NCBI RefSeq assembly: GCF_000233455.1
Contig: NZ_JH376425.1
Coordinates: 277,323 to 340,449 of the forward strand
Reading direction: 5' to 3'
Length of the DNA: 63,127 bases
DNA from: [Clostridium] citroniae WAL-17108
GTDB lineage: Bacteria; Bacillota; Clostridia; Lachnospirales; Lachnospiraceae
In this document: positions 1 through 9,144 of the stretch, in pieces
How positions within the stretch are numbered: position 1 is the first letter of the stretch
Layout of the letters: each line of letters starts with the position of its first letter
Position numbers and translations under genes: made by a program
The notes under the pieces: model-generated
The model's database searches: none
What the model was told of the DNA's origin: nothing
The model's input: only the letters and a program-made list of their open reading frames with translations

Positions 1-311
1 TTGGGGGCGATCACAGCGAGGACAGGAGCAGTCATCCGGGAGTGTGGCGAATCGGAGCGGCGGCGTTATGGGGCGGATCATCTTGCCGTAACGTTTTCGT
101 AGTAAGGGATGAGATCCTTGTAAGTCCAGTCTTGCCGGAAGTCAGTGATCAGAGGAAGCTCATCAATTTTGAATTTTTGGTACTTGGGAGAATGAGAATC
201 ATCAAAAGCCCACTGTTTGAGAGGGATGTATCTGCAAATAAAGTTGATTAGCCAGCAGTTTTGGCGATAAAGGTATTGAATAATGTTAAGTAAATAAAGT
301 ATAATGTCCAT
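1..311 (-). pseudogene. Transposase 5' fragment, frameshifted, running off the window start
   Basis: Reading leftwards from the ATG at 311 gives MDIILYLLNIIQYL, then KQWAFDDSHSPKYQKFKIDE, a pattern I recognise from DDE transposases of Clostridia and Bacilli with an N-terminal membrane-like segment followed by a CPRC zinc motif. The frame runs into a stop at 78-80. If one base is added at the four-base homopolymer at 94-97, translation continues as EKRYGKMIRP and then CSCPRCDRPQ up to the window edge, which restores the expected zinc motif. I therefore read this as a one-base deletion in a dead or decaying insertion sequence rather than a short gene. The TTG at 317 upstream of the ATG is an unlikely start. 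The rest of the element lies outside the window, so a sequencing error cannot be excluded. Confidence 0.7.
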
Positions 312-386
312 GAGCAATGAAATCCTTTCTGGTATTTTGGAATTTTGGTCGAGGACATTATACCAAAAAAAGGGAGGTCATTGCTC
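312..386 (-). promoter_or_regulatory. Inverted repeat over the transposase leader and ribosome binding site
   Basis: GAGCAATGA at 312-320 and TCATTGCTC at 378-386 are exact inverted copies. In the transposase mRNA this would fold the region just before the start codon, including the AAGGA-like ribosome binding site, into a long hairpin. Insertion sequences often use such structures to block translation from readthrough transcripts. A TATAAT-like -10 for the transposase lies inside (352-357, minus strand), so a transcript from its own promoter would lack the distal arm. That regulatory reading is inference. Confidence 0.45.
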
Positions 387-432
387 TTTTTATTGCAAAC
401 TCCCATAAAATCAAGGTTTAAACAATAAAACA

Positions 433-454
433 GGTAGTGAAACTTGACACTACC
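433..454. other. Short hairpin upstream of the toxin-like gene
   Basis: GGTAGTG at 433-439 and CACTACC at 448-454 form a 7-bp inverted repeat just before the ribosome binding site of the gene at 478. It could be an operator or part of an insertion-sequence end. No T-tract follows, so it is not a terminator. Confidence 0.3.
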
Positions 455-477
455 AAATTAAGAAAGGTGGAAAAAAG

Positions 478-1659
478 ATGAGAAAAAACAAACTTTATCT
501 GGTTCGTTTCCCCGCTATGGTCCGGCGGACGGGAATGAACGTGAGCAATTACAAAACAAATATTTTACTGCTGAACAGTTATTTGGTAGGCATTATGAAG
601 ACATCGTTCCCCGTGCTCAACATACTGCCGGAAAACTATGCTGAATATCTGAAGTTTTACGTGGACGCGCAGTTGGAGGCCAAGAAATGGGTCAAGAGCA
701 TTTATACCAACCTGATCCTGGTTCCGGGTGTTATCGCCGACCGCACCGGGATTACCCAGAAAACATTAAACGATGCACAGATCTATCTGGAGCGGATTAT
801 TTTAAATCCGGACGATGGGTTTGCAGTCATGATGTTCCAGCAGGATTTGAAAGACGCGCAGGCAGTGATTGATAATATGATCGACACGAGCCAATCGCTT
901 TTGAAACAACTGAATGACTACCAGAGCACGAGCCTTGACATAATCCGGTATAACTTGAAGCAACTGACAGAAGCAATGCTGGCGGGGGCGGATGTGGATG
1001 AGGGAAAGATAGCGGAACTTATCAGCCGGATCAACGCGCTTGAGCGGGATATTAAATCGCAGACAGCAAGCGTTGTGGGCGGCAGCCTTCTTGTGGTCAC
1101 GGGGATTGTAATGTGCAGTCTTGCTTTGTTTACCGGATGGGGGACGGTGGCGGGAATCGCGGGAGCCGTTGCCTGCGGAGGCATCGCCGTTGCGGGTGGT
1201 TCCATTGTCGGCACATCCTCCCGGAAGATTATAGATGACAAAGAGGAAATAAAAAATTCACAGGCAAAATGCAGCCTGTATGAGCAGGATATAGCCGCCC
1301 TCAAAGCAGCAGCCGACACATTTGATAAATTCTGCCTCCAGATGGATGAGATGAAGGGGTACCTTGCAGATATCATCGAAGTCTGGCAGACCGTCCACGA
1401 TGAATTAGGCGAATTGCACAATGACGTGGAGGAGGCTTCGCAGGAATTCAGCCGGCAGGATTGGGAGCAGGTACGGTTGTCCCTCCAAAGCGCTGCCGAG
1501 GTCTGCGGTAGGATTACCGTGTGGATGGGCGATTTAGACATCAGCGATATTCAGGCCACGGATGCTGTCATAGCTCCGGGTATGACAGAGGAAGAAATAA
1601 GAACCGCGCTTAAAGCGGGAAAGACCATAAGCTTTGAAGAATATATCCTGGCGGTTTAA
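478..1659 (+). CDS. Helical pore-forming toxin-like protein (Hbl/Nhe/ClyA-type fold)
   Basis: A 393-residue protein, almost entirely helical. Long amphipathic helices at about 25-195 and 250-360 flank one strongly hydrophobic Gly/Ala-rich segment at about 198-246, which could form the membrane hairpin of a ClyA-superfamily alpha-pore-forming toxin. This architecture is typical of the Bacillus HBL/NHE enterotoxin family and related binary toxins, and the N-terminal pattern (NSYLVGIMKTSFPVLNIL, then AKKWVKSIYTNLI) fits it. No cleavable signal peptide is evident, so export would be non-classical or by lysis. The start follows an AAAGGTGG site; an internal ATG at 535 is an alternative. The stop lies 23 bases before the large surface-protein gene, suggesting one transcript. 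The call rests on architecture and general resemblance. A phage or conjugative coiled-coil membrane protein is the main alternative. Confidence 0.6.
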   Translation: MRKNKLYLVRFPAMVRRTGMNVSNYKTNILLLNSYLVGIMKTSFPVLNILPENYAEYLKFYVDAQLEAKKWVKSIYTNLILVPGVIADRTGITQKTLNDAQIYLERIILNPDDGFAVMMFQQDLKDAQAVIDNMIDTSQSLLKQLNDYQSTSLDIIRYNLKQLTEAMLAGADVDEGKIAELISRINALERDIKSQTASVVGGSLLVVTGIVMCSLALFTGWGTVAGIAGAVACGGIAVAGGSIVGTSSRKIIDDKEEIKNSQAKCSLYEQDIAALKAAADTFDKFCLQMDEMKGYLADIIEVWQTVHDELGELHNDVEEASQEFSRQDWEQVRLSLQSAAEVCGRITVWMGDLDISDIQATDAVIAPGMTEEEIRTALKAGKTISFEEYILAV

Positions 1660-1682
1660 GAAGAAAAGAAGGAGGATGTAAG

Positions 1683-4600
1683 ATGAAACGACATTGGAAA
1701 CGGGCTCTATCCGTATTTCTATCTGTTGCCATGCTGTTCAGCATGACGGGGACGAATACGGCATTAGCGGTTGAGAGAGATACGCCGCCCGGTGCGAACG
1801 GGCTGTGCGAACACCATCCGGTGCACACCGATGCGTGCGGCTATGCCGGGGGAACACGGGGGACGCCCTGTGGACATGAGCACTCGGACGAGTGCTGGAA
1901 AGAAGTTACGAAATGTGTCCATAAGCATACGGACGACTGTTATGATGAGGAAACTGACCTTGCCAGCGGCAGCAACGCAAAAGAGCCGGTGAACTGCTCC
2001 CATATCTGCGATGAGGAAAGCGGCTGCATGACACAGGCGCTGGACTGTTCCCATGAGCACGATGAGGACTGCGGCTACATCGCTGGCAAACCCGGCACAC
2101 CCTGCGCTTTTGTGTGTGAGGAATGTGACGAAGAGGACCAGGTGAATGGCGGCGGGAGCGGCGGTCTGTCCCGGGGCGACTCCGTTGGTCTGGCCATGCT
2201 CAGCGATGGGGGCGTGATTGCGGCGTTTGACGCATTATCGTACAATGTGCTCTATCAGAGCTACAAATCTGGGGATATCGAATCACAAGACGCTCTCACC
2301 CTGCCGGGCGTCCTGACCGGCACCGATGAAGACGAAGGCAAGATCACCATCGAGGACGTGACCTGGGAGAGCGACCCGGCCTTTGACCCGGAAGACCCGG
2401 GGGAATACACCTTCTCCCCCGTGCTGCCGAAGGGCTACACGGTGGCTGACGGCGTGGAGCTGCCGGAAATCCTGGTGACAATCGAATGGAATAGCGCCGG
2501 CAGTGATGCGGGTATCATAGCCGCAATCCAAGCCTACAATCAATCCCATGCAGCAAACGGAGGCACGGGCGAGTTCAGGGTATCCGGCGATATCACAGGC
2601 ACTGTTACCGGCGCGACTGAAACCTTTGAACTGGAGATCCCCGCCGGCGTCAAGGTGGTATGGCAGGCGAACTTCTCCGGCAATCTCACCGAGGGTCCGA
2701 TGGTGAGCCTCACCGGCGACGGCGCGTTTGAAGTGAACGACTACTGTATATTCGGCCGCGGCCGCGCGTTTGAAGATGTGATCGAGGTGGGCGGCAACGT
2801 CACGTTCATCGGAATAACAGGCGCCGGCGTGGTGGTCGCGTGGGATGCGTCCGCCTCCGGCCCTTATACGGAAGGCAGTACGACAAACCTGATGGCCTGG
2901 TCGAACAAAGACAATGCCGTCACCGTTCAGTGGGCCTTAAAGGACGGAGAAAGCGGCATCCGCTACACAAATGCAAATGGCTCCCTCATCGATTTTTTGG
3001 CGGTTGAAGGCGTGACGGTGACCGCCGATTCATCGGGCGGCTCCGCCCAGCTGGCGGACACCGGCCTGCTGACCCTCTCGGATACCAACGCGGTGGACGG
3101 CTACTACGACAGCGAGGGCTGGAAGTGGGACGGCTCCACCCTGACGCTGAAAAACCCCGGCATACAGGCAGTCAAGGCCGTCAACTTTGCCAATACCATC
3201 ACCACCGGTGCGAAAGTTGTGCTGGACAGCAACGTGACTCTGGACTCCTCCGAATTCACCGAACAGCCGGCGATTTGGTATCGGGGCGGCAACGGCACGC
3301 TGACCATCGACGGGGGCGACTACACCCTGACCGCAAAGAACGGCAGCTCGGCCGCGCTCCGCAGTGATAAGGATCTGGCCATCACCGGCGGAACGGTAAA
3401 TCAGGAGGGCCATATCCTTGCCAGCAGCGGCAGCCTCACCGTCTCCGGCGATGCCAATGTGACCGGCACTGGTAAGCTGGACGCGACCCGGGAGGTCACC
3501 ATCAACACCAGCGGCGCGGTGTCGGCCACCGTAACCGCCAGTTCCGCCATCATCGGAAACAGCGTTACCATCAGCAATGGCACAGTGACGGCTACCAGCG
3601 GCGGCAGCGGCTCTCCAACCATCAAAGCAACTGGTGCTATTACCATCAGCGGCGGCGCCGTGACCGCCGTCAACACCAGCACCGAACCGGCCATGAACAA
3701 GGCCCCCACCCTGGAGGGCGGCATGGCCGTGCTCACCGCCAGCGAGAACAGCAACGGCAGTAACCCCCAGGCATACGACGCCAGCCAGATCAGTACCTAC
3801 AAATACCTGAAGATCGGCCAAGCGCCGGGCGGCTCCACCCAGTTGGACGCGACCACTGGCCTGCTGATCATCTCGGACACCGATCCGATCAACAGCTACT
3901 ACGATAGCGAGGGCTGGAAGTGGGACGGCTCCGCCCTGACGCTGAAAGAGCCGGGAAGCGGCCAGCAGGTCAAGGCCGTCAACTTTGCCGATACCATCAC
4001 CACCGGCGCGAAAGTTGTGCTGGACAACAACGTGACGCTGGATGTCTCCTCTATCAAACGCCAGCCCGCGATTTATTACAAGGGCGAATCCGGCACGTTG
4101 GAAATTGACGCCACGGGCCATACGCTGACCGCCAAAGCCAGTGAGGATTACAACAATGGCGATTACGCGATTCAATCCGCGAGTGATCTGTCCGTCACCG
4201 GCGGCAAGGTCGATGCCACGGGAATGGGCGGAATCACAGCCGGTCTCTCTAAGGATCTGACCGTCACCGGCGGTAGCGTGACGGTCACCGCCAGCGGCGC
4301 CCCTGCCCTTAACAGCAACGCTAACTTGACCGTCTCCGGCGATGCGAGTGTGACCGCCGAATATACAGGCAACAATGCTCTGAGCACAATTTCAGCATTG
4401 AACACCATCGTCGATACCACCGGCACGGTGAACTCCACCGGTACGAAAAACGGCTTTGCGTTGGGGGCGAGCGGCAAGGTTTCCCTCCAAAGCGGCAAGG
4501 TGACTCTCGTCAATACCGGCACAGGTGACTATGTAACCAAGGGGATGATCACTGCCGCGAGCATGGAGAGCGCCGTCGCCATCGTCACCTTTAATGGCCA

Positions 4601-7316
4601 GCCCGCCTTCACCGTCAGCGGCGTTTCCCCCAAGAGCGGCCCCACGGCGGGCGGCACGGTGGTGACAGTCACCGGTGCGAACCTCGCCGACGTCACTGGC
4701 GTGAAGGTCTGGAACACGCCGGGTACCGATCTTGCGGATAAGACTGCAACCAGCTTCACGTTCAAAACCCCAGCGAACGAGGCCAGTACAAACGCACAAT
4801 ATATTATCGTCACCGATGCAAACGGCTCGGTGCAGCTGACGGGGGCTTTTACCTACTCCGACGCTCCCATCCCCAGCGAAACCATCACCTACCCCGGCGT
4901 GGAGCTGTGCAATGTACAAGTAGGCCAAGTAGGCTATTCCAGTTCTGTGGCCCCTACTGAAGGGGCAGACGGCAATACCGTGACGGTGAATAACACCTCC
5001 GGCAATACCAATCCCGGCTTCGTATTGGGGGGATATAACAATTCCGGTGCGTCTACCGGGAACACCGTCATGCTGAACAGCGATGCGATGGTGGAGTATG
5101 GTGTTTTCGGCGGCATCACAGCCGGTGGAGGCGATGCCACAGGCAATACCGTTATCCTCCATTCCGGCTCAGAAGCCGACAATCTTTACGGCGGCTGGGC
5201 AGAAGGCGCGGGCAGCGCCTCGGGCAACACCGTCATTGTACACACAGGCGCTGTGGTGAACAGTAATGTTGGCGGAGGTTTCCTCGGCAGCGGCGATGGC
5301 GTCACCGCGGACAACAACACAGTCACCCTCTATTCCGGCGTCGCGGTGGGTAGTGATGTTTATGGCGGCAGCCGGTTTGGGCAACTGGGGATCGGAACCG
5401 GCAACAAGCTGGAGCTGATCGGCACCGGGCAGAGTGTTGGCCAGAATCTGAAGGGCTTCCAGACCCTTGACTTTACGCTGCCCGCCGCCACAGCGGCCGG
5501 CTCCACCGTTCTCACCGTGGAAGGCACAGCGGACATTGACGGCGTTACCGTAACGCTGGGCTTTGACACTACTCCCTCCCTCAACGTGGGCGATACAATC
5601 ACACTGATCGACGCCGCCAATGGGGTGATCAACGGAGCACCTGCGAACAGCACGGTCAGCGCATCGGGCTACAGCTTCCGCCTCGAAGTGCATGGCGAAC
5701 ATCTGGTCGCCACAGTGACGGACAACGTGGTCATCTACACCGCCACGCTGAACATCCATATGGACGGTTCTCCAGATGACGGTGACGCTACCCTCTATAC
5801 GCTCAAGCTCGACGGTGACGAAGCGACAACATATACCATGACAGGGTCGGGCGCGACACGCACGGCCAGCGTACCCAACGGTACCTGGAAGGTGTATGGC
5901 GGCAACATTTTCGGAGGAGACGAATACACCGGCGTTACGATTGTCATAAAGGATGGCCCCGCCAGCGCGATGCTGGATTTGTTTTCCTTCACCTACACAG
6001 TGACCCCGCAAGGCACGGCGACCGATGGATCAATGCGTATATCCATAAACGGAACCCCATACGAAGAATACCTTAGCATAGCTTGTTTATTGAAAGGCGA
6101 CGATGTGGTTTTCACCGCCACCGGCTCGGGCGCGGTAAGCTACACCTATACGTGGAGCGGAACCCACAACGGAGTGCCGATAAGCGGCACGGGTAATACC
6201 TACAGGATACCGTCCGTACAAGGCGTAGTGAATATCACCTGTACCGTAACGGGAAGCGATGGCGGCGTTCAACCGCAGAGTTATAGCATTAACGTCATAA
6301 ACGGCACAGCGAATCCGACTTCGGCGGCACAGGGCGAAACCGTGACCATCATGGCAATCGCTGCCCCGGACGGCCAGCGGTTCAGGGAGTGGGACATCGC
6401 CCCCGCCGTGACCTTTGCGGACGGCACAAGTAAAACCAGCGCCACCGCCAGGTTCACCATGCCGGATCAGGACGTGACCGCCGAGGCCACCTATGAGAAG
6501 ATTCCGGAAGGAACAATACCGGTGACGGGCATTGCGCTGAACAGAAGCACATTGTCCCTTTACAGCAATACCACGCCGAACACGGGCACCCTCACAGCCA
6601 CCGTAACACCGGCTGATGCCACCGACAAAACAGTGACATGGGCCAGCGGCAATCCATCTGTTGCAGCCGTGGATCAGAATGGCAATGTTACGGCAGTGGG
6701 CAGCGGCTCGGCGGTGATTACCGTCACCACCACGGACGGCGGCTATACGGCATCCTGCACCGTTACGGTAATGACATACAGCAGCGGCAGCACAGGCGGC
6801 GGCTCTTCGGGCGGTTCGTCAGGAAGCACTTCTTCGCAGCCGGCAGGTACAACTGCCCAGGATCCAAAGAAAGGGAAAGTGAATTCCCTGACCGGTATCA
6901 TCACCGGCAGCGGCTCGGGCTACTCTAACTGGCAGCCAGAGACAGCAGCAGACGGAACCGTCAGATGGAAGCTGCAATATGCGGATGGAACAACTGCGGC
7001 CGGAACGATTGTGACCGGAGAAGACGGCAGTACCTATGAGCAGCCCGCCTGGGAGATGGTGAACGGAGCCTGGTATCCCTTTGGGGCAGATGGTTATGTA
7101 CAAAGCGGAATGATTTATGATCCGGCCCTGGGCGGATATTTCTACATCGATACCAATACCGGTATGAAGACAGGCTGGCAGTTGATTGACGGGAAATGGT
7201 ATTATTTCAATCCCGTATCGGACGGCAAGCAGGGGATCATGTTTGCAGATGCCTGGATAGACGGCTGGTACGTAGATAAAAACGGGCTTTGGAACGGGGA
7301 ACAGAAAAAAGAGTGA
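1683..7316 (+). CDS. Large secreted multidomain surface protein with Cys/His-rich head and wall-binding tail
   Basis: 1877 residues. A signal peptide (about 1-29, ending NTALA) is followed by a Cys/His-rich stretch at about 41-148 with motifs such as CGHEHSDEC, CVHKHTDDC and CSHEHDEDCGY, which look metal-binding or disulfide-linked. Next come an Ig-like segment, extended Thr/Ser/Gly beta-rich repeats of the kind found in bacterial carbohydrate-binding or adhesin stalks (including a duplicated module), an IPT/TIG-like domain near 975-1065 (VSGVSPKSGPTAGGTVVTV), an InlB-B-like region near 1540-1609, a BIG2 Ig-like domain near 1613-1698, a Ser/Gly linker, and choline-binding-type repeats at the C-terminus (GMKTGWQLIDGKWYYF). 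It is probably exported and held non-covalently on the wall. Ribosome binding site AAGGAGG. Codon use is richer in GGC/ACC/GCC than in neighbouring genes, consistent with transfer. Ligand unknown; adhesin is the likely role. Confidence 0.8.
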   Translation: MKRHWKRALSVFLSVAMLFSMTGTNTALAVERDTPPGANGLCEHHPVHTDACGYAGGTRGTPCGHEHSDECWKEVTKCVHKHTDDCYDEETDLASGSNAKEPVNCSHICDEESGCMTQALDCSHEHDEDCGYIAGKPGTPCAFVCEECDEEDQVNGGGSGGLSRGDSVGLAMLSDGGVIAAFDALSYNVLYQSYKSGDIESQDALTLPGVLTGTDEDEGKITIEDVTWESDPAFDPEDPGEYTFSPVLPKGYTVADGVELPEILVTIEWNSAGSDAGIIAAIQAYNQSHAANGGTGEFRVSGDITGTVTGATETFELEIPAGVKVVWQANFSGNLTEGPMVSLTGDGAFEVNDYCIFGRGRAFEDVIEVGGNVTFIGITGAGVVVAWDASASGPYTEGSTTNLMAWSNKDNAVTVQWALKDGESGIRYTNANGSLIDFLAVEGVTVTADSSGGSAQLADTGLLTLSDTNAVDGYYDSEGWKWDGSTLTLKNPGIQAVKAVNFANTITTGAKVVLDSNVTLDSSEFTEQPAIWYRGGNGTLTIDGGDYTLTAKNGSSAALRSDKDLAITGGTVNQEGHILASSGSLTVSGDANVTGTGKLDATREVTINTSGAVSATVTASSAIIGNSVTISNGTVTATSGGSGSPTIKATGAITISGGAVTAVNTSTEPAMNKAPTLEGGMAVLTASENSNGSNPQAYDASQISTYKYLKIGQAPGGSTQLDATTGLLIISDTDPINSYYDSEGWKWDGSALTLKEPGSGQQVKAVNFADTITTGAKVVLDNNVTLDVSSIKRQPAIYYKGESGTLEIDATGHTLTAKASEDYNNGDYAIQSASDLSVTGGKVDATGMGGITAGLSKDLTVTGGSVTVTASGAPALNSNANLTVSGDASVTAEYTGNNALSTISALNTIVDTTGTVNSTGTKNGFALGASGKVSLQSGKVTLVNTGTGDYVTKGMITAASMESAVAIVTFNGQPAFTVSGVSPKSGPTAGGTVVTVTGANLADVTGVKVWNTPGTDLADKTATSFTFKTPANEASTNAQYIIVTDANGSVQLTGAFTYSDAPIPSETITYPGVELCNVQVGQVGYSSSVAPTEGADGNTVTVNNTSGNTNPGFVLGGYNNSGASTGNTVMLNSDAMVEYGVFGGITAGGGDATGNTVILHSGSEADNLYGGWAEGAGSASGNTVIVHTGAVVNSNVGGGFLGSGDGVTADNNTVTLYSGVAVGSDVYGGSRFGQLGIGTGNKLELIGTGQSVGQNLKGFQTLDFTLPAATAAGSTVLTVEGTADIDGVTVTLGFDTTPSLNVGDTITLIDAANGVINGAPANSTVSASGYSFRLEVHGEHLVATVTDNVVIYTATLNIHMDGSPDDGDATLYTLKLDGDEATTYTMTGSGATRTASVPNGTWKVYGGNIFGGDEYTGVTIVIKDGPASAMLDLFSFTYTVTPQGTATDGSMRISINGTPYEEYLSIACLLKGDDVVFTATGSGAVSYTYTWSGTHNGVPISGTGNTYRIPSVQGVVNITCTVTGSDGGVQPQSYSINVINGTANPTSAAQGETVTIMAIAAPDGQRFREWDIAPAVTFADGTSKTSATARFTMPDQDVTAEATYEKIPEGTIPVTGIALNRSTLSLYSNTTPNTGTLTATVTPADATDKTVTWASGNPSVAAVDQNGNVTAVGSGSAVITVTTTDGGYTASCTVTVMTYSSGSTGGGSSGGSSGSTSSQPAGTTAQDPKKGKVNSLTGIITGSGSGYSNWQPETAADGTVRWKLQYADGTTAAGTIVTGEDGSTYEQPAWEMVNGAWYPFGADGYVQSGMIYDPALGGYFYIDTNTGMKTGWQLIDGKWYYFNPVSDGKQGIMFADAWIDGWYVDKNGLWNGEQKKE
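3049..4113 (+). repeat. Intragenic duplicated module in the surface-protein gene
   Basis: Two copies of a roughly 270-bp module start near 3049 and 3841. Both encode a TGLL..SDT...YYDSEGWKWDGS motif, then VKAVNF and TITTGAKVVLD, with long stretches of near-identical DNA. The copies are about 790 bp apart and separated by other beta-rich repeats, as expected for adhesin stalks that expand by recombination. Confidence 0.75.
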
Positions 7317-7862
7317 TCAAACACGTTGATAAAATTGCAATATTGGTTTTATTGGTTCTACTTACCTCTTGCGGCAGGCAGTCGGTTATAGATGCCTCAT
7401 TGCCTGCCGTGGAGTCTCATACCTCGAATCATAACCGCATATTAAATAAGACGATCACCAGCTTTAACTCTGACGATGAAGATGAAATCAGTGAAATTGG
7501 CAAGAACGGGAACCCGGGGATTATGAACTGGTGGGGAATTAATATTACGATTTCCATGGTGGAGCAGAGGGAAGATAGCAGGGATGGAGATAGAATTTGT
7601 GGCAGCGCATGGGACGCTCTCAGAAACCGGGAACAATCAGTTCAGCCCGGACGCCGGCATAACCCGCGGAATGTTTGTCCCCGCCCTGGGACGGCTGGCG
7701 GGCATTATCAACAGCAGGTGGTTTTACCTTGATGCAGCTGGCCTGATGCAGTCCGGCGGTGGGAAGCAGATGGGCGGCAAATAGTATTATTTCTACGCGG
7801 ACGGCTCAACAGCAGTCAATACACAAATAGACGGCTGCAAGGTAGGAACGGACGGCGCGTAA
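7313..7862 (+). pseudogene. Decayed lipoprotein / SLH-domain / wall-binding gene remnant
   Basis: A GTG at 7313 overlaps the stop of the preceding gene and opens VIKHVDKIAILVLLVLLTSC, a lipoprotein-like signal with lipobox LTSC. This frame loses sense after about 7560. In another frame, around 7578-7690, the sequence reads as an S-layer-homology motif (FVAAHGTLSETGNNQFSPDA, then TRGMFVPALGRLAGI). The same frame goes on to wall-binding-repeat pieces (WFYLDAAGLMQSG). It is broken by TAG at 7782-7784 exactly where the repeat normally has Trp, then continues YYFYADGSTAVNTQ to a stop at 7860-7862. I read this as remnants of one or two surface-protein genes after deletion, frameshift and a TGG-to-TAG change. 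The start segment could still make a short lipoprotein. Confidence 0.65.
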
Positions 7863-7886
7863 GAATAACAGATTGACAAGGCGGCG

Positions 7887-7921
7887 AAGGCGGCAGTTTA
7901 CCCCACCCGCCGCTTTTTTTT
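7887..7921 (+). terminator. Intrinsic terminator after the surface-protein island
   Basis: GCGGC at 7890-7894 pairs with GCCGC at 7909-7913, extended by A-T pairs, and is followed by a run of eight T. It would end transcription of the toxin-like/surface-protein unit. Confidence 0.75.
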
Positions 7922-8154
7922 GGAAAATTGGGAACGTACGCGGTGGCTATAAGAGGGTGATATGCAATATGCGCTTTTACTGGACGATAAGGTACAGGCA
8001 CTGAAAAGCCAACATCTATCTGATAAATCTGTTTGAAACCGACAGGACGGCTCATCTTCTTAACCGGAAAAGCCCGTCAAGAAGCACCGGATGTCCATCC
8101 GATGTAAAAATGAGTACAAAAGCGGGCCGGTTTTCCATTTCCATAAAAATTCTC
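7922..8154. other. Gene-free stretch
   Basis: No protein of recognisable family is seen here on either strand. A 24-codon reading frame starting at the ATG at 7961 follows a GGGTGAT site but has no support as a gene. The stretch may contain further debris of the island to its left. Confidence 0.4.
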
Positions 8155-8183
8155 TTGAAAAAATACAGTAAAGTGATTAAACT
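8155..8183 (+). promoter_or_regulatory. Promoter of the LRR gene
   Basis: TTGAAA at 8155-8160, a 17-bp spacer and TAAACT at 8178-8183. The expected start of transcription falls on or within a base or two of the ATG at 8190, so the message may be leaderless. Confidence 0.45.
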
Positions 8184-8189
8184 GTTACC

Positions 8190-9131
8190 ATGAAGTTATT
8201 ATATGAAGAAACGCTGGACGGAATATCTGTCCAGCGTTGTTATGGTTTGGATGGAATTGTACAGATTCCTGACACGATAGAGGGAAAGCCGGTGACAGGG
8301 CTGGCATCCTACCTTTTTTCTGAGACAGTCAGGGGGCGCCAGGTGCCTCCTTCTGTGTATGAGGGCGAGCCGGAAATCTGCGGCAGCCAGGTGAAGGAAC
8401 TGACGCTGCCCGTGCACGTAAAGAGGATAGGGGCATATGCCTTTTACAACTGTTCCGGCTTAAGAAAGCTTTCCTGCCACAGCACCATAGCGGATTGGGG
8501 GGCAGGTGTATTCACAGGATGCAGCGGGATCACAAATCTCAGTATCCAGGTGGCGGAAAACTGCAAATCCTGTCTCAGGGAGATCCTGTCAGAGCTGCGC
8601 CAGACACTGGATGTGGATTACAGGGACGGAGCGGGGAATCTGCTCTGCAGGCTGGTGTTTCCTGAATATTTTGAGGAATCCGTGGAAAATACCCCTGCCC
8701 GGATCATTATGAGGCAGATGCACGGCTGCGGCCACCTGTACCGGTATTGCTTTGAGGAGACCCGGTTTCAGGTAGGGGAGTATGACAAACTGTTTCCCCA
8801 TGTGGTGGTCCAGGAACTTCCCGGACTTGTGACGCGCCTGGCCCTGTACCGTCTGTACCGGCCCTGGGGGCTTAAGGAGGAGGCGGCCCGGGGATACCGG
8901 GAGTATGTGGCAGCCCATGCAGAGGAAGCAGCGGCCGGTCTCTTTGAACGGGGTGAGCGGGACATCCTGGGATGGCTGGCCCGGGAACCGTACATGAATG
9001 AGGCGGCTCTTAGGGCAATGCTAAAAGCAGCGGCCCGCTCCGGCGATGCAGGTGACGCGGCCCTGCTCATGGATGTAAAACACAAAAGATTCGGTCATGT
9101 GCCGTCAAAGGCCAGGACGTTTGAATTATAA
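8190..9131 (+). CDS. BspA-type leucine-rich-repeat protein, cytosolic
   Basis: 313 residues without signal peptide or membrane segment. The N-terminal half carries LRR_5/BspA-like repeats (VKRIGAYAFYNCSGLRKLSC, then GVFTGCSGITNL). The C-terminal half is helical, Arg/Ala-rich and not assigned; it holds several Cys residues around 165-185 (MHGCGHLYRYCFEE). Such two-part LRR proteins are common in Lachnospiraceae and their function is unknown; protein binding is the usual guess. There is no Shine-Dalgarno sequence before the ATG (GATTAAACTGTTACC), in contrast to nearly every other gene in the window, and the best promoter places transcription start at the start codon. Confidence 0.75.
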   Translation: MKLLYEETLDGISVQRCYGLDGIVQIPDTIEGKPVTGLASYLFSETVRGRQVPPSVYEGEPEICGSQVKELTLPVHVKRIGAYAFYNCSGLRKLSCHSTIADWGAGVFTGCSGITNLSIQVAENCKSCLREILSELRQTLDVDYRDGAGNLLCRLVFPEYFEESVENTPARIIMRQMHGCGHLYRYCFEETRFQVGEYDKLFPHVVVQELPGLVTRLALYRLYRPWGLKEEAARGYREYVAAHAEEAAAGLFERGERDILGWLAREPYMNEAALRAMLKAAARSGDAGDAALLMDVKHKRFGHVPSKARTFEL

Positions 9132-9144
9132 AAGGAGGAAAAAC

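Noticed and set aside
444..449. TTGACA upstream of the toxin-like gene
   Set aside because: No -10 lies at 16-18 bp, and the expected position is occupied by the ribosome binding site; the hexamer is part of a small hairpin.
3030..4175. Long minus-strand open frame inside the surface-protein gene (with others at 4392-5162 and 5169-6011)
   Set aside because: It mirrors the repetitive, GC-biased plus-strand gene, encodes a low-complexity Gly/Val/Asp string, and has no ribosome binding site or family resemblance.
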